Shown here piece after piece: positions 27,268 through 39,672 of a DNA stretch of 64,000 nt. The stretch comes from Notospermus geniculatus. Its lineage: Eukaryota > Nemertea > Pilidiophora > Heteronemertea > Lineidae. The stretch is from positions 105,752-169,751 of the forward strand of contig NMRB01000267.1 in the NCBI GenBank assembly GCA_002633025.1, written 5' to 3'. Position 1 is the stretch's first letter; each line of letters begins with the position of its first letter. The notes under the pieces were generated by a model. That model worked only from the letters and a program-made list of their open reading frames with translations, was not told where the DNA came from and did not search any database. Made by a program: the position numbers and the translations under genes.

Positions 27268-27394
27268 GCTGGTGATCATAAAAGTTAGCAAATGCTTTTA
27301 CTTAGGATTTGAATGGGGAGGTCCAATGTACATGTAAATGTACTACAAAACGTGATAAGTAAAAGCATTTGCTAGCTTTTATGAATATCAGCCA
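27267..27394. mobile_element. About 128-bp hairpin element, second of an adjacent pair
   Basis: The left arm reads ATCATAAAAGTTAGCAAATG and continues CTTTTACTTA; the right arm returns as TAAGTAAAAGCATTTGCTAG and CTTTTATGAAT. It shares the AGCAAATGCTTTTAC core with its neighbour but has a different spacer. Confidence 0.7.
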
Positions 27395-28875
27395 TTTTCT
27401 AAAGCAAATCCTTTTCAGTAAAAAAATAATTGTCAACGACATTAATCAATACCCAGTTTTGAGTTGTGATAGGTCATTACCACACTAACCAACCTCTCCC
27501 TGGGTTTGCTGAAAAATCAATATAACCGATGCCAACAGATGGGAAATACGCTCTGGGAACGAGGTCCAGCTGCAGATGATAACATGAACACAAGCGAACG
27601 AACCATCATTTATATTCCCGTACCGAAAGGAGTTGCATTGGTCTCTCCATTTTATTTTCGCAGGATGTGAGGAAAGGATGTGTTGAAGGACTATGCCGCT
27701 TTTGGCTCATGGACTCAGTGTGCCACAGCTCCCGGGTACGCAGGTATGCTTACTCATAATCTGGTTAGCTCTAAGGTAAGTAGAAAACTATTTTCTTCGT
27801 ATTGATTTCAACTTTTTAAGTTGAATAGGATTATAATTGAGATTCATCTGACGTGTTTGGTGAAAGTGTCTGAGTTTCACTGAGCTGCAAAACTATTGAG
27901 TTCATCATGTGTGAAGGTTCTTAAAAGATCGTCGCTTCAACGTGCTGAATCGAAACGAAGGATTCAGCGTCTGCACTGTCACTGACAGTAGTGTGCAAAG
28001 AGAGGTTTTAAGTGTGTTTGGCTCCCTGGTCCATGACTATCAGCATGTTCGAAGTATCGATGATGTGAATGATGACAAGTTCAGTATTGTTGAAACGACG
28101 TATATAGTATTGAGTAAAAACTTGTTGATATCAATAAAATGCGGAGAGAATTATGCTAGACAGTAATCCCTTGATCTGTGATGTTGGATAGAAATTTAAT
28201 AAGAATAGTAACGTAATCAGTAATACATAAGTACCTGACAGTGCCCATCAGGCAAAAAAAACTGTGACAAGTACTTTTTTGCATTACAAGCATCACGTAA
28301 TATTGATTCTGTCAATGACTCTCAACTCGGTTGAGTGTGGAGTATTACGGGTTTTTTAAGTATCAACAGTATGGGTCTCTGGTGAAAAAAGCATCTTCTC
28401 CAGGCCCTAATGTTTGAAATTCAACACCTTCTTTCTCTATAAATATTGATGTGATCGATCGCCTTGGATAGGCATTAGAAAAACGTCTGTTGATACCAAT
28501 CTGAATTTACCATAATCATCACATGAAATCGCCATTAGAATCACTGCTACAATGATGTTTGTAATCGTATAAATTATAAAGACAACCGATGGATTGTAAA
28601 AATATTACTCTGCCCCATGCGCAAAAACGTGCAGCAAACCTCCCACCGTGCTGTATTGCTTGCAGCATACAACCTTGATCATATTCATAACAATTGATCA
28701 GTTTTGTTTGCGGTTTCATCTCCATTTACTTCATTACTTCCGTTAGCAATCGCAGTTACTGAATGTTAGAGATGCTGACCTAATGATTGGTGGTTTCAGC
28801 ACTTGCATCTTTACCTGATGAGATAAGAAGTCATGAGTGATTAAAATCATGAATATTCTTCCTTTTAAATGGTAC

Positions 28876-28985
28876 AAAAAACTAAGAAATTAAAAAAATA
28901 AGAAGCAATTAAAAATAAAAAAGTAATATAAAAAATAGAATAAAGAAAAGAAGAAGGTAAAAATCAATAAAATAATAAAAAAAGT
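28876..28985. repeat. A-rich low-complexity tract
   Basis: About 110 bp are almost pure A with scattered T and G (AAAATAATAAAAAAAGTAG at the end). It is simple sequence; no polyadenylated retrocopy was recognised next to it. Confidence 0.7.
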
Positions 28986-30311
28986 AGATCGTGTCTGAAG
29001 AGGAAAAATTATCACTCGTGCCGTTTACTGTCCAGGCATTTATTCACCTTGGCCATCTCCCCCAAACTTAAAAGATACAGAGGATCTATCATATTATGTA
29101 ATAAAAGAACTACGTGTATCTTTTCGAATTAAGAAAGCTATCAAAAGTGCTTTGATTTCTGCGCTGACCAGAGAAAAATGATATCATTTATCAGAAAAAG
29201 TTTCATCGTATAAAAGACATTTTTCTCTCAACAAAAAAAATCGAGTTTATGTTGCTTCATTGATATCCAGAAAGCGTTCGATAGTGTCTGGCACCAAGGT
29301 CGTTTGCCTAAATTCAAGAAAACCCATGTTTTTATAATAGGAAAATTTTTACGACGGATGTATTTTAAATACCTACAGACTACAGTTCAATTGGAAGGCA
29401 CATGTATCTTATACTCCCTTCGGGTAGCTGAAAAAAATTATCAAAAGAGTTAACAGTCCAGAAGATTGGAATTTTTTTCCCATTTGTGGTAGTTGATGAA
29501 GTGTCAATGGTGGAGTAGTACAAAATCCCTTACTTATCCCTAACCGGGAGTAAGCTGTCACATTTCGACAGCCTTCATTGGCGGTAACCAATGTTTACTT
29601 AGGAGGAAAGCCTTTCGTTTCTGCTGGGTTTTGAGTAAAGGCATGTATTAAGGGATGCCAAATTTTGGCTCTCGTACAACTGCTTCCTTCCGAAGAAACG
29701 ATCGATCTTTGTACTGCTGACTTTTACAAGGCCGACAACCTTTTGATACAGATTGAGAAATGGAAACTGGGTCAACGAAATGTACTTCTTTGGATAATGA
29801 CTGATTCGACGCTGGCACACCTGAGGCCGAGCGATTACTGGCCTCTTCTGTTTCCTTTGATGCACTCCAGGAAACTGAGTCGGCATTCAAGATGAAATAA
29901 ATCCAACAGTGATTGTCTCAGCAGAACTCTTTATTGTTCGCAAATGTAATCTGACAATCGAGAAAAAAACTCCGAACAGCTTTATTGGTTAATTGGAGAT
30001 CGCCGTAAGATTGGAATGGCTGTTTATTGGGGATTAATTTTTAAAGGTCAACGTTTTTCACTGCTGACCATGCGGTCTGCTGGGCTGATGGCGGGAAGTT
30101 GCTGGTGGGCATTTGATATGGGTAGGCGAGTATGGGGAAAGAGACTAACTGAAATCATTTTATTTGCAGGAACTTTTATTCATGATTGACATTTGGGGTA
30201 ATTTGGGGGCTTTAAAGGGTATTTTGGGGACATTTTGAAGGCTTTTAATTTGGAGACATCGAAAATTCCTACACCGTATAACGGTCTGAAAAGCATGTGA
30301 TTGAGATGCCT

Positions 30312-30380
30312 GATAATTTATATTCTGCTCTGCAAACAATAGCTAAAGGTAGATCTTAGCTTCCAGAATACGCCCCTTAT
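30312..30380. mobile_element. Truncated copy of the 8.1-kb hairpin family
   Basis: It carries the loop sequence CTGCAAACAATAGCTAAAGG and the right arm CTTCCAGAATACGCCCCTTA, matching the element at 8078-8177. The left arm is missing or strongly mutated. Confidence 0.55.
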
Positions 30381-31859
30381 GTGAGAACAATTCTAAAGGG
30401 TTTCCTTCCAAACCGCCAAGAATTGTTCCCATCGGTCAAAATTTTTTCAGTGCCATGAACTTTCACGACCCTGTTGAATCTGTACTGACAAGCAACAGAC
30501 AGAATTGACACGCAGGGCGTCCAGGAAAGTGATAATTCATTGCAAGTCTTTCCCGTCTGCATGGCCAAATCCCATCGGTCTTCAGTCAGTTCTGATATCA
30601 TCACTCTCGCCTTGCCAAGATATCGCTCGATATTTTTACACCTCACACTCCGCTGTCCGCAGCATTCGAGACGTTTTCCGGCAGTTTCTCGCCCAAATGA
30701 TGAATTGCTCTTTACTAGAGAGCGAACTAAATGTATGATAATTATTCGCTTTTTTGTATGGAAGACGTCCGTATAACACTGAATGCATAAGGACCTTCAA
30801 GTTGTCTGAAACCTCCAAAATGTGGAAAAGTACATTTGGTGAAAGGTTTTGTTGCAATTTGTAGAAAATGAACACCAATAAGAGCGTCTGCATTGGAAGG
30901 TAGGCCTACTTACATGCACCGGAACATCATACAACTCACTAAATTCTAAAAGAAAACATGTTCAACTTGTTTTATCAAATTTTACATTTTTTTCTGGTAA
31001 CAAGTGTGAGGTACATGTGTACCACCCCATTTCCATATGAGTTTGTTCAAAAATTCAGTTCAAAGATTTTACTGCTCAGAAGTTAAAAAATGTTGTTAAG
31101 ACGTCTTGCATTTGCACTTGTCACTCCTCAGCCATTGGGAACCACTGACCCCCCTCACCACCATCACCACCACCAGGAAAAGCTATATATATACGGCCCC
31201 GAAGAGTAATCCAATTTAATGGTATGCATGTCAGCCAGTGATGGGCCGTGAAAAATATTTACAAGAAAATGTTTTCATAAGTTGAAATGAACACACTCTT
31301 AAATATTATTTTTCATGAGGAGAAAAAACAGTTCCCTTGGTGATAAAAGGTTTTCCGCAGTCCATAACGAATGTGTATATAAAAAAGTGGAGAGAAGAAA
31401 GCCGTTAACAATAATATTTTCGTTATTTTGTACTAAATCACTATAAGTGCCCCGATGTTTTGAAATAAACTGCGATCGTATATTTAATGTTATTGCTCCT
31501 TTCCGACAGCACAACTTATGTGCATGAGGTTTTCTTTGCCACGAAAAACAATGTCAATATATTGCTATTTTTTCTGTTATTAGATAGATCATAGATGTAT
31601 CAGATCACGAGAACAATATATGTTAATCGGCCTTTATGGCCCCAAAGCGGGATCGTTTACCAGCATCGTGAAGTATCTGTTCCACGGGTTTCCTATATGT
31701 GGACAACGATAATTTCTAATCCATATATGTACAAACAGTTCCTCAGAGTGGCCATCAGTGGTGTAAACAGAGATATCATACTTTCACATTACACAACACC
31801 ATACATGTATATGGCATCTACATAAAACCATCATTTCCGTTCATTCTACATGTCATGTA

Positions 31860-32138
31860 TAGTGTTTTTCACATCGTTCTGGCCAAAGGTACTTAGTTAA
31901 ACTCAGTATAATGTGACCAGATCACATTTACCAAAAGATATTGGTGTTGCACAACGCTATAGATTATCCGTACGGATGGCATAATGAATAGTTCTTTCAC
32001 GATGCCAGCCAAAGCCAGTCAGCCATGACACTGGCTGCCGAGGGTTGTGCAACATTCTTATTTGTGACCACACCATTACAGTTTAGTGACAAGAGGTCAG
32101 CCAAGTACCTTTGGCCAGGTCAACCTGAAAAACACTCT
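31860..32138. repeat. Inverted repeat, about 280 bp overall
   Basis: The left end AGTGTTTTTCACATCG...CTGGCCAAAGGTACTT is matched in reverse by AAGTACCTTTGGCCAG...CTGAAAAACACT at the right, with weaker pairing further in (GTGACCA...GATCAC). It is probably a foldback MITE. The open frame overlapping it (32025-32435) is therefore not trusted. Confidence 0.55.
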
Positions 32139-32435
32139 ACATCATTTTACACGTTGACATACCTACATGTACATGTCATGTGCATCATTTATACCTTTGA
32201 CTTTGATAACAATAGATTGGGTAAATTATTTATTACTCTGATGCCACTGATGAGGGTATTTTGCTCTCGTCAATCAGAAATGGAATGCAGTGCAATCGTT
32301 TTATTATATTATAGCTGTGAAGATATTAAATTGAAAAAACCCCTCTGGTATGACTTGGCAACAACACTAGCAATCGCTGTAAAACCAGGCTGCGAAATTA
32401 CCTATTGCCAAGTAACAGGTGTCATGCTAACATGA

Positions 32436-35145
32436 CCAACAGGTTTCCCTTATACCATAGTTGAGGAGCCCTTATAGCCCTACTTATTATAACGTCCGCT
32501 CGATGGCAAGCTCCGTATTCTAATCATCCTTCCTGGGCCATGTGGTTTATCATCCACGTCCCTCCAAGGGTGAGAGAGTAACCCTTGGTGCCGTTACCTT
32601 TTGCCTTTGCAAAGGCAAGCAAAAGACGCCATCCAATTAAAAGTGAGGAAGTTGAGTAGCTTGATGGGTTCTTCCATACTTACCGGGGCTGCAGTCGTAA
32701 ACTTTTTTTTAATAATCACAATCTGATCGCGGACTCGTCGCCGATGTCGATGGATGGAAGCAGGCACTGACGTTTTAATTGCTTCCCACTAACAAACATC
32801 GTCCAAGTTACCATAAACTACCTAGTAAAGATCTTAACAGAACTCCTATCATGCATCGATCCAGTTTGCAGTTGACCGGAAATTAACAAACCATAATGGA
32901 AAGTCGTAAGCTGGCTATCATCAGGCTTGTATACAGTGAGGAAATCCTGCTCAACTGCAGAAGATGGAAGTTTTCATAACTTGGCGATAATAACTGCAGC
33001 AAGGCATTGTGATCGAGAGACTAAAGAGAAATGGTGATTGATGGTAGACGATTATCTTAACGCGGTATTGTCCTTTGACGCATGGGAGAAATCCAGCGCT
33101 GCTTCTCTATGTTTTAGTGCTATTATCGTTGGTGCAGTGCACACATTAGTTGGGCAAGTTATTCCACATGAAAGAATGTAACGTATACTTTATGAGCCCT
33201 ATGTGAGCAGATCGGCAGTGCGTTTGACAGGAGGCAGAACCCGAAACTGTCCCGAGAGACTTTTGGTGGCAACGTGGATTGATTTAGAATATCGGGGTAG
33301 ACTTCCAGCCTAATCTGGCGTGTAATCTGGTACCAGACATTGCCTGATGAGTTCATCATTCATCGTGCAAGACGTGAGGAGTACTGTTTAGTACCATATT
33401 TCCTCAGCGGTCGTACTTAATGTCCAATATGTACATGTAAATGTAAATAAGCTGCACCAATAATTCCGTTTTTGGCAAGATTTTCAAATACGATGCACAG
33501 TATTACACGCGAGGGGCGTCTAAACAGTTGGCAACCCGGAGATGACAGGAAACGCAAAGTTTAGACGAAACACTGCACATTGGAGACGTTCTGTTGGACC
33601 AGTTTACTAAGAGAAGGATATACTGTCAATCGCGCGTTCAATAACCCGTCGCCAGTCAGAGCAGACAATATGCATGTGTTCATCATATGGATGGATGAAA
33701 TAGCTCGCTAATCACTTTCGTCCCTGTAGTATATGGAATCGACAAACATATATCAATCGGGTAATTTTTTATTCTTCAGCGTTAATAGCGGCGTCATATA
33801 GGCTTTGTTGACCTTCGTAGGACTTGTATTTGCTTTGGTTCAGGTAATGTAATGGTGGCAGCCACCTGTAGCTAAACTTTAATTATAGACGATACTGCTT
33901 TGTCCTCGCTAATGTTATTGGACTTATTGACTGACAGATGTAATTCGTTGCAAAAACAATTACTTGTTGGATATTGCCGTCAGATAAAAATCCAACTTTG
34001 CATTTTAGATAATTTGTACTTCCTCTAGAAGCATAAGAAGATTTTTTTTTGCATTTCCTTGATGTGCTGTTCTCGGCACATCGGCAATATCAGCCGTAAA
34101 GAACTGCAGGTCCCGTTCCATTAGCAATTAGTGAAGCGAGTCGTTGCAAAAATCTCTCCTGAACAGACGGCGTGTCAACTCTGTGAAAAATCAGTCACTT
34201 CCTCCGAAGCAGTATTTTAGTGAACGTTGATAGGCATTTATTCAAAATTATTGTTCCCTACCATTGGTAACGGAACACACTACATCACCAACGATTGTGA
34301 CAACATAAGATAACTCTTTGCATTAGATAATTTATGACACTAAGTAACAGGAGAATTCGATCAGTCAAAGAAGTGATAACTCACGTTTCTCATTCTCAGC
34401 CAATAGATTTGTCACTGTGTGACGATAATCTTTTTACTACTTGACAATAAGCGGGATGGATCAGTAAATTGCCTATAGATCACAGGGTAGATGGGATCAT
34501 ATTTCGTGCGGAAACTAAGGAAGCGAAAAGCTTTTCAATCAAATTCAAATGATTTGTACCAGCTTAAACGTAATCCTTGTTTACTCAGGCGATGGAGAAC
34601 ATTGAGCAGTCAATGACTGGTTTTGTTTATAAAGAAGCCAGACGGCGTTGACAGAAACGTTCTCATTTTAAAACATCAATATTTCTTGTCATTCTTATGG
34701 ACTTCTTGCCCATGTCGTTCCATTATCGAGCCACAAAACCTAATAACACTTCGAAAACAACTAAAACAACAATTAATTTTAAGATGACCTGCCGTTTAGG
34801 GGGTCTGTTGAATCACAATAAAACAGGTCTGGCACCCCATTCTTGTATGAACTAATTCCACGTCTTACTTTGAAATTGTTGTCAGCCAGTCGATCGAGTT
34901 GACAACTTATTTCTCCAAATGTGTTTTTAGCTCAGCTGACCAAAGATAAGCGGAGCTAGTCAGATAGCTGACTTCAGTCGATCAGTCAGTCAGTTGTGCA
35001 GTCCATGTCCAACTAATGTATGCCCGACGACTTATTTGGACAAACCTCATGTTTCAGTTTCAGGCGAACCAATTTGGTTGCTGTGCTCCTTAATCACGTT
35101 TTATACCTTCCATTATGAAATCCTTATAACAGACATTCACCCTTT
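32436..35145. other. No gene seen
   Basis: No open frame with recognisable protein features and no clear repeat apart from the weak AGCTCAGCTGACC sequence. Confidence 0.55.
34922..35060. repeat. TTTTTAGCTCAGCTGACC-type dispersed sequence, weak
   Basis: TTTTTAGCTCAGCTGACCAA followed by AGCGGAGCTAGTCAGATAGC resembles short interspersed sequence with AGCT half-palindromes. There is only one copy in the window, so the call rests on composition and on its resemblance to common invertebrate repeats. Confidence 0.2.
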
Positions 35146-35148
35146 TTA

Positions 35149-35586
35149 GGCCACACTTTTTTTATTCTTTGGTTTACGGGCCCGCCGACGTGGCAAAATG
35201 TCATTCCGAAAAAAAATAAAATTGGGAAAATCAGTTTCTTTTATTGCCTCCGAAGTTCAAATGAGGTCTTCTAAGAAAAAAACAAATAAATGGAGTTCTT
35301 TTTACTCCCGCCGACCTTGATTTCAGCAGTCACTACTGCTAAAAATAAATAAAACCAACTGACGTACGCCTATTTCCCGGCAGCGAGGACGAAAGAAGCA
35401 GAAAAGAGGCATTTGTCAAGAATTTTTTGGTTTTTTATTTCCTCCGAGTTGTCTAACTTGTCATTCAAAAGGTGAAAATGAAAAAACTGAACTGAACCAA
35501 AGTTTTTTTTTAATTTTTATTCCGTCCTCCGTACCTGGGCTCAAAATCTTTGTGCCCGTAAACCAAAGAATATAATAACCGTGGCC
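35149..35586. mobile_element. 438-bp inverted-repeat element flanked by TTA
   Basis: The ends are GGCCACAC...ATTCTTTGGTTTACGGGC and GCCCGTAAACCAAAGAAT...CCGTGGCC. TTA occurs on both sides (35146-35148 and 35587-35589). The interior has repeated Kozak-free, low-complexity T/A-rich stretches and no open frame of note. The TTA target again suggests Harbinger-type mobilisation. Confidence 0.7.
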
Positions 35587-35910
35587 TTATCGTATAGTAT
35601 GTCAATGAAACGAAACCAGTTTACTTTCAGCAATCATTGGAAATTCACCTTTATCTCGGAGAGCTAAGGCCGTTTTAGCCAGTTCTAGAGTATCTAGGAA
35701 AACATCTGAAGTCATACATGTGGTGGCAGGGTTTTTTGATGCGAGAAAAAATAAGAGTATTCGTTATATGAAACTAATCTTGTCGACAATGACATTTGAT
35801 AGAAGCCCATGATGTTCCTTATCTTACACATAATGATGGTTATCATGTGTTTGTTATGCTTTTCTATATTTTCTTACTCTGATATCAATGTGGTGTTTCT
35901 TTTCCCGAGA

Positions 35911-36153
35911 GCCCGGTTTCGTAATCAGTGCAACTGTAGTTGGTTCGATGACATAAAGTACATGAATACCAGTACTTTAAAGGACAGTCTTTTAATGGTA
36001 CATATGCATCAGCTCTGGCGGTTGAAGCTTAGTGAGGACATAATCGGATTCAGAATGTGTAATTGTATGCATAATGCCTTGACAATCCCTGTCAATAAGT
36101 ATTTGCAACCTAAGAATCAATAATAACATTTATAGTTGATTAAGAAACCGGGC
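35911..36153. repeat. Short-arm inverted repeat, about 240 bp
   Basis: GCCCGGTTTCGTAATCA at 35911-35927 pairs with TGATTAAGAAACCGGGC at 36137-36153 with one mismatch. It is probably a MITE. It overlaps most of an open frame that starts at 35809. Confidence 0.5.
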
Positions 36154-37230
36154 CCGGAATTATAGCTCTGCATTCATGTTCCAGCGGACCAGATGTCGGG
36201 AGCTGCGGTCTACAAGCGTGAGTGCTCTCATAAGATCATATATACAGTTACCTATCACGTTACTCTCTTTTTAAAAGAAACTCCACACCCATCAAAGAAA
36301 TGCATTTGACAGCGTTTCTGTCGTCCTTTCCCAAATCAACAATTCTATCATCCCATCATTTGGCTAATAGTCCAGTCAAATTACTTGATTTAAAGCCCCA
36401 ACCCACCACTAATTGTAAGAAATTGCTTCTCTGCGGGAATCTCCTCTGACATACCCCAGGAATAAGATATTTAAAATATAGGACGAAGGAAGGGGTGGGA
36501 GGGGTCTAAATATGCTAATTTATGTTAATAAGGTACGAACATCAAAGAAATAAGAGATACACCTGGAAATATTTTATTTGTGCCAAAACAAAGCAATGAA
36601 ATGCATCAAATGCATCTGCTGAGTTGCTAGACATCATAAAAACTGAAATCAGGTGACTATTTTGAGTAGTTGGCTAATTAATAGTTAATAACGATGCTAA
36701 TTAAGTGACGTTTTTATCATAAAATGACTTTTTGACATGAATTTGAGGATAAGGAGACAAAGTGATGAGACAATGATTCAAGTATGATAAATTGATCCTC
36801 TTTGGGGCCCCATTGCTTTTTAATCATCAGGGGTGCCATCTAACTAATCAAAAAGTTAAAACACTTGGCCCCCTCCTGATTCATTCTGATTTGATATGAA
36901 TTCTTGAGTTACTTTTGCAAGACATCCTGATTGAAGGTGAAATTTGGAACAAAGCTTGGTTAATCTCAGCGTATAAGCAAGTAAGTCATTAAGAATCATG
37001 TTAGTAATCATTAATTTAATATTAATTAGCAGTGATTAGATGCTTTTGAATTCATATGGGATGCCATTTGGGCATTAATTCAGGAAATTTACCAACACTG
37101 TCAAGCCGAATGTTCAACTTTCGTTTTCATGGAATGCTCTGTGTAGCATTGACCATGAACGCTTCAACTTTTGATGCATGGAATGCAGCCTGTATGAGTA
37201 AAAAATAATTTGTAGGCCTTCTTTATTTTT

Positions 37231-37950
37231 NNNNNNNNNNNNNNNNNNNNNNNNNNNNNNNNNNNNNNNNNNNNNNNNNNNNNNNNNNNNNNNNNNNNNN
37301 NNNNNNNNNNNNNNNNNNNNNNNNNNNNNNNNNNNNNNNNNNNNNNNNNNNNNNNNNNNNNNNNNNNNNNNNNNNNNNNNNNNNNNNNNNNNNNNNNNNN
37401 NNNNNNNNNNNNNNNNNNNNNNNNNNNNNNNNNNNNNNNNNNNNNNNNNNNNNNNNNNNNNNNNNNNNNNNNNNNNNNNNNNNNNNNNNNNNNNNNNNNN
37501 NNNNNNNNNNNNNNNNNNNNNNNNNNNNNNNNNNNNNNNNNNNNNNNNNNNNNNNNNNNNNNNNNNNNNNNNNNNNNNNNNNNNNNNNNNNNNNNNNNNN
37601 NNNNNNNNNNNNNNNNNNNNNNNNNNNNNNNNNNNNNNNNNNNNNNNNNNNNNNNNNNNNNNNNNNNNNNNNNNNNNNNNNNNNNNNNNNNNNNNNNNNN
37701 NNNNNNNNNNNNNNNNNNNNNNNNNNNNNNNNNNNNNNNNNNNNNNNNNNNNNNNNNNNNNNNNNNNNNNNNNNNNNNNNNNNNNNNNNNNNNNNNNNNN
37801 NNNNNNNNNNNNNNNNNNNNNNNNNNNNNNNNNNNNNNNNNNNNNNNNNNNNNNNNNNNNNNNNNNNNNNNNNNNNNNNNNNNNNNNNNNNNNNNNNNNN
37901 NNNNNNNNNNNNNNNNNNNNNNNNNNNNNNNNNNNNNNNNNNNNNNNNNN
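37231..37950. other. Assembly gap, 720 N
   Basis: This is a run of N with no sequence. Open frames reported across it are artefacts. Confidence 1.
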
Positions 37951-39024
37951 TACAGTGTAGTCCTGCAATGTCATTTCGGATTCTTGGATGTACCTCCACT
38001 ACTGATGGTTATATAATGAACACCACCAGCACCAAACAAAAATGATGTGAACTATGGACACGTATAACAACTCCGATAAACTGCAAAATTGTTATAAACG
38101 CCTCTGAAGCAAATCGTCACTAATTTTTACACTATTTAGTACCGCAAAAAAATCATTGTCGCTCGCTTATGAATTTTTGGTACCGCAGAATCATTGATAC
38201 TTTTTATCGAGTGTTGGACATGGTGGGGAAAAAGTGCGGAAAATAGTCAGACCGATGATAAATGTAAACAACCGGCCAGCAATGCCGTAGTTTATTATGC
38301 TTCAATATTTATTGAGAGGACATCTGTTCACTGTTACAAATTGATTGGCATATTATTGGTCATCAGTGTTGATGACAAGCGGATAGAGTTGGTAAATCTG
38401 ACAAATTGATGGCTACACGACTGTAAACCCCCCTGAGCCAGCAAATCTGACGATGGTGCAGTCTTAGGGATTATTCACGAAAGTGCGTTTTTTTGATTAG
38501 ATGGTAATCCAGCGAATAAATGACAGTACGTTTCGGAAAACGCGATTTTTCAATTGCTGATGTAGCCCATTTATTTACCTATATTTTATTGTTGCCATTG
38601 GTAAACCAGCAATAATCTACGGATATTCATCATGGTTGGTGAATGGGATTTCTGTTTAAACAATCTTCTGTCTATATCGATCATCTTCTGACGGACCCAG
38701 TTCTGGGCAGAATGATCGATATTTGTGCGACTTGTATTGGGGTGCACCAGAAGATTATTTCGGGCAATACTCATTACAATCGTTTAGTACTGATCGTGTT
38801 TTCTATTCGATACCATTGTAACTTGAGCTGAAAATTTACGTACATGACTGTCGAGGTAGTAATTTGCTGATAAGTAAATTCAGACCTGTTCGACGTCTAA
38901 TGAGTCCATTAGGGACGAAATTGGCGCAAATTAATCAGTCACTTATTATGCTTGAGTTATGTTGACATCAGTGCAACTTAACTGATATAAAAGCAGAGGT
39001 CGTCCTCCAGCGTTTTTTGCAAAT

Positions 39025-39052
39025 TTTCGACCCCAACCGGGGTCTTCTTTAG
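39025..39052 (-). ncRNA. Hammerhead-ribozyme-like core, probably inactive
   Basis: On the - strand the order is CTAAAGA, a stem-loop GACCCC-GGTT-GGGGTC, then GAAA. This is the arrangement of a hammerhead core (CUGANGA, stem II, GAAA), but the invariant G of CUGA is A here. Such motifs occur in the terminal repeats of Penelope-like retroelements. A TATAAAA word lies nearby at 38986-38992 on the + strand. No reverse transcriptase was seen. It could also be a chance stem-loop. Confidence 0.3.
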
Positions 39053-39282
39053 GCAGGCACTTTCTTGCAAAATACTACAGAATAGACTGAGTATTTTGCC
39101 GATCTCAGTACTGGTGTAATGTTATGCATCGTTACGACACCGGGTTCATAGTGGGCTTCTAAAGTAGTCCTACTGTAGTTCTGAAAACGTCCTGCCCCGT
39201 CTACACTCCTTTCGCAGTGTCTTCTCACTCATACCTATCGTTCATAGACACTGCTTACAATGGCCCGATCCCCGCCGATTTA

Positions 39283-39295
39283 CCACTAGAGGGCG
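39283..39295 (+). promoter_or_regulatory. CTCF-like motif, left arm
   Basis: CCACTAGAGGGCG(T) matches the core consensus CCRSYAGRKGGCRS at 13 of 14 positions. CTCF is known across bilaterians. Binding is inferred from the motif only. The motif points rightward, towards its partner at 39659-39672. Confidence 0.45.
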
Positions 39296-39658
39296 TTTGC
39301 GTAACTAACGAAATACATGAAACATTTTCTGATTGGTTCACTGTCAGCGTCCTTGACAACCACGGCAGACTGGTCACTCGTCGGAAAGCATTTTATATGG
39401 GACAGTTGCATTATGACGTAGCACGACTAGTCTACAACAACAGCAATGGCTGCCCCCCCGCCGTGTCCAGTATGCAGTGTCACTTTGCACTTTTCAGTGT
39501 TTAGCTCGTGCCTTTTTTGTTTTGAAACATCGCTAAAGAAGTGGATAACGGCGCTCTATACGAGATTATTCTGTTTGTAGTGATTGATCTTGTTAAACAG
39601 GCCGAAGCTGGGAGCAACGCCGGCGCTGTTTCCCGCGCTATTTGGCCGCTGACTAGTG

Positions 39659-39672
39659 CTGCCACCATGCGG
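39659..39672 (-). promoter_or_regulatory. CTCF-like motif, right arm
   Basis: On the - strand this reads CCGCATGGTGGCAG, 12 of 14 matches to CCRSYAGRKGGCRS and 13 of 14 to the alternative core CCGCGNGGNGGCAG. It occupies the same position in the right arm as the left motif does in its arm, and points leftward. The two motifs are convergent, about 360 bp apart. Confidence 0.4.

Larger units (their letters stand above)
27395..31859. other. No supported gene
   Basis: Two coding-like islands lack support: 27940-28166 on + (FNVLNRNEGFSVCTVTDS..., ending CGENYARQ) and 29648-29890, which is open on both strands. Their possible splice phases do not connect to neighbours such as the acceptor/donor pair at 27664-27743. 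The rest holds the A-rich tract and the hairpin relic. Confidence 0.45.

Noticed and set aside
27664-28166. Acceptor/donor pair at 27664-27743 joined to the open stretch ending at 28166
   Set aside because: The phases do not match at the only nearby acceptor, and no domain is recognised in either part.
32025-32435. 136-codon + frame
   Set aside because: Its first third is the right arm of an inverted repeat, and the remainder has no recognisable feature.
37114-37999. Long open frames across the 37.2-38.0 kb gap
   Set aside because: They consist almost entirely of unknown residues from Ns. The same holds for the frames across 63.1-63.7 kb.
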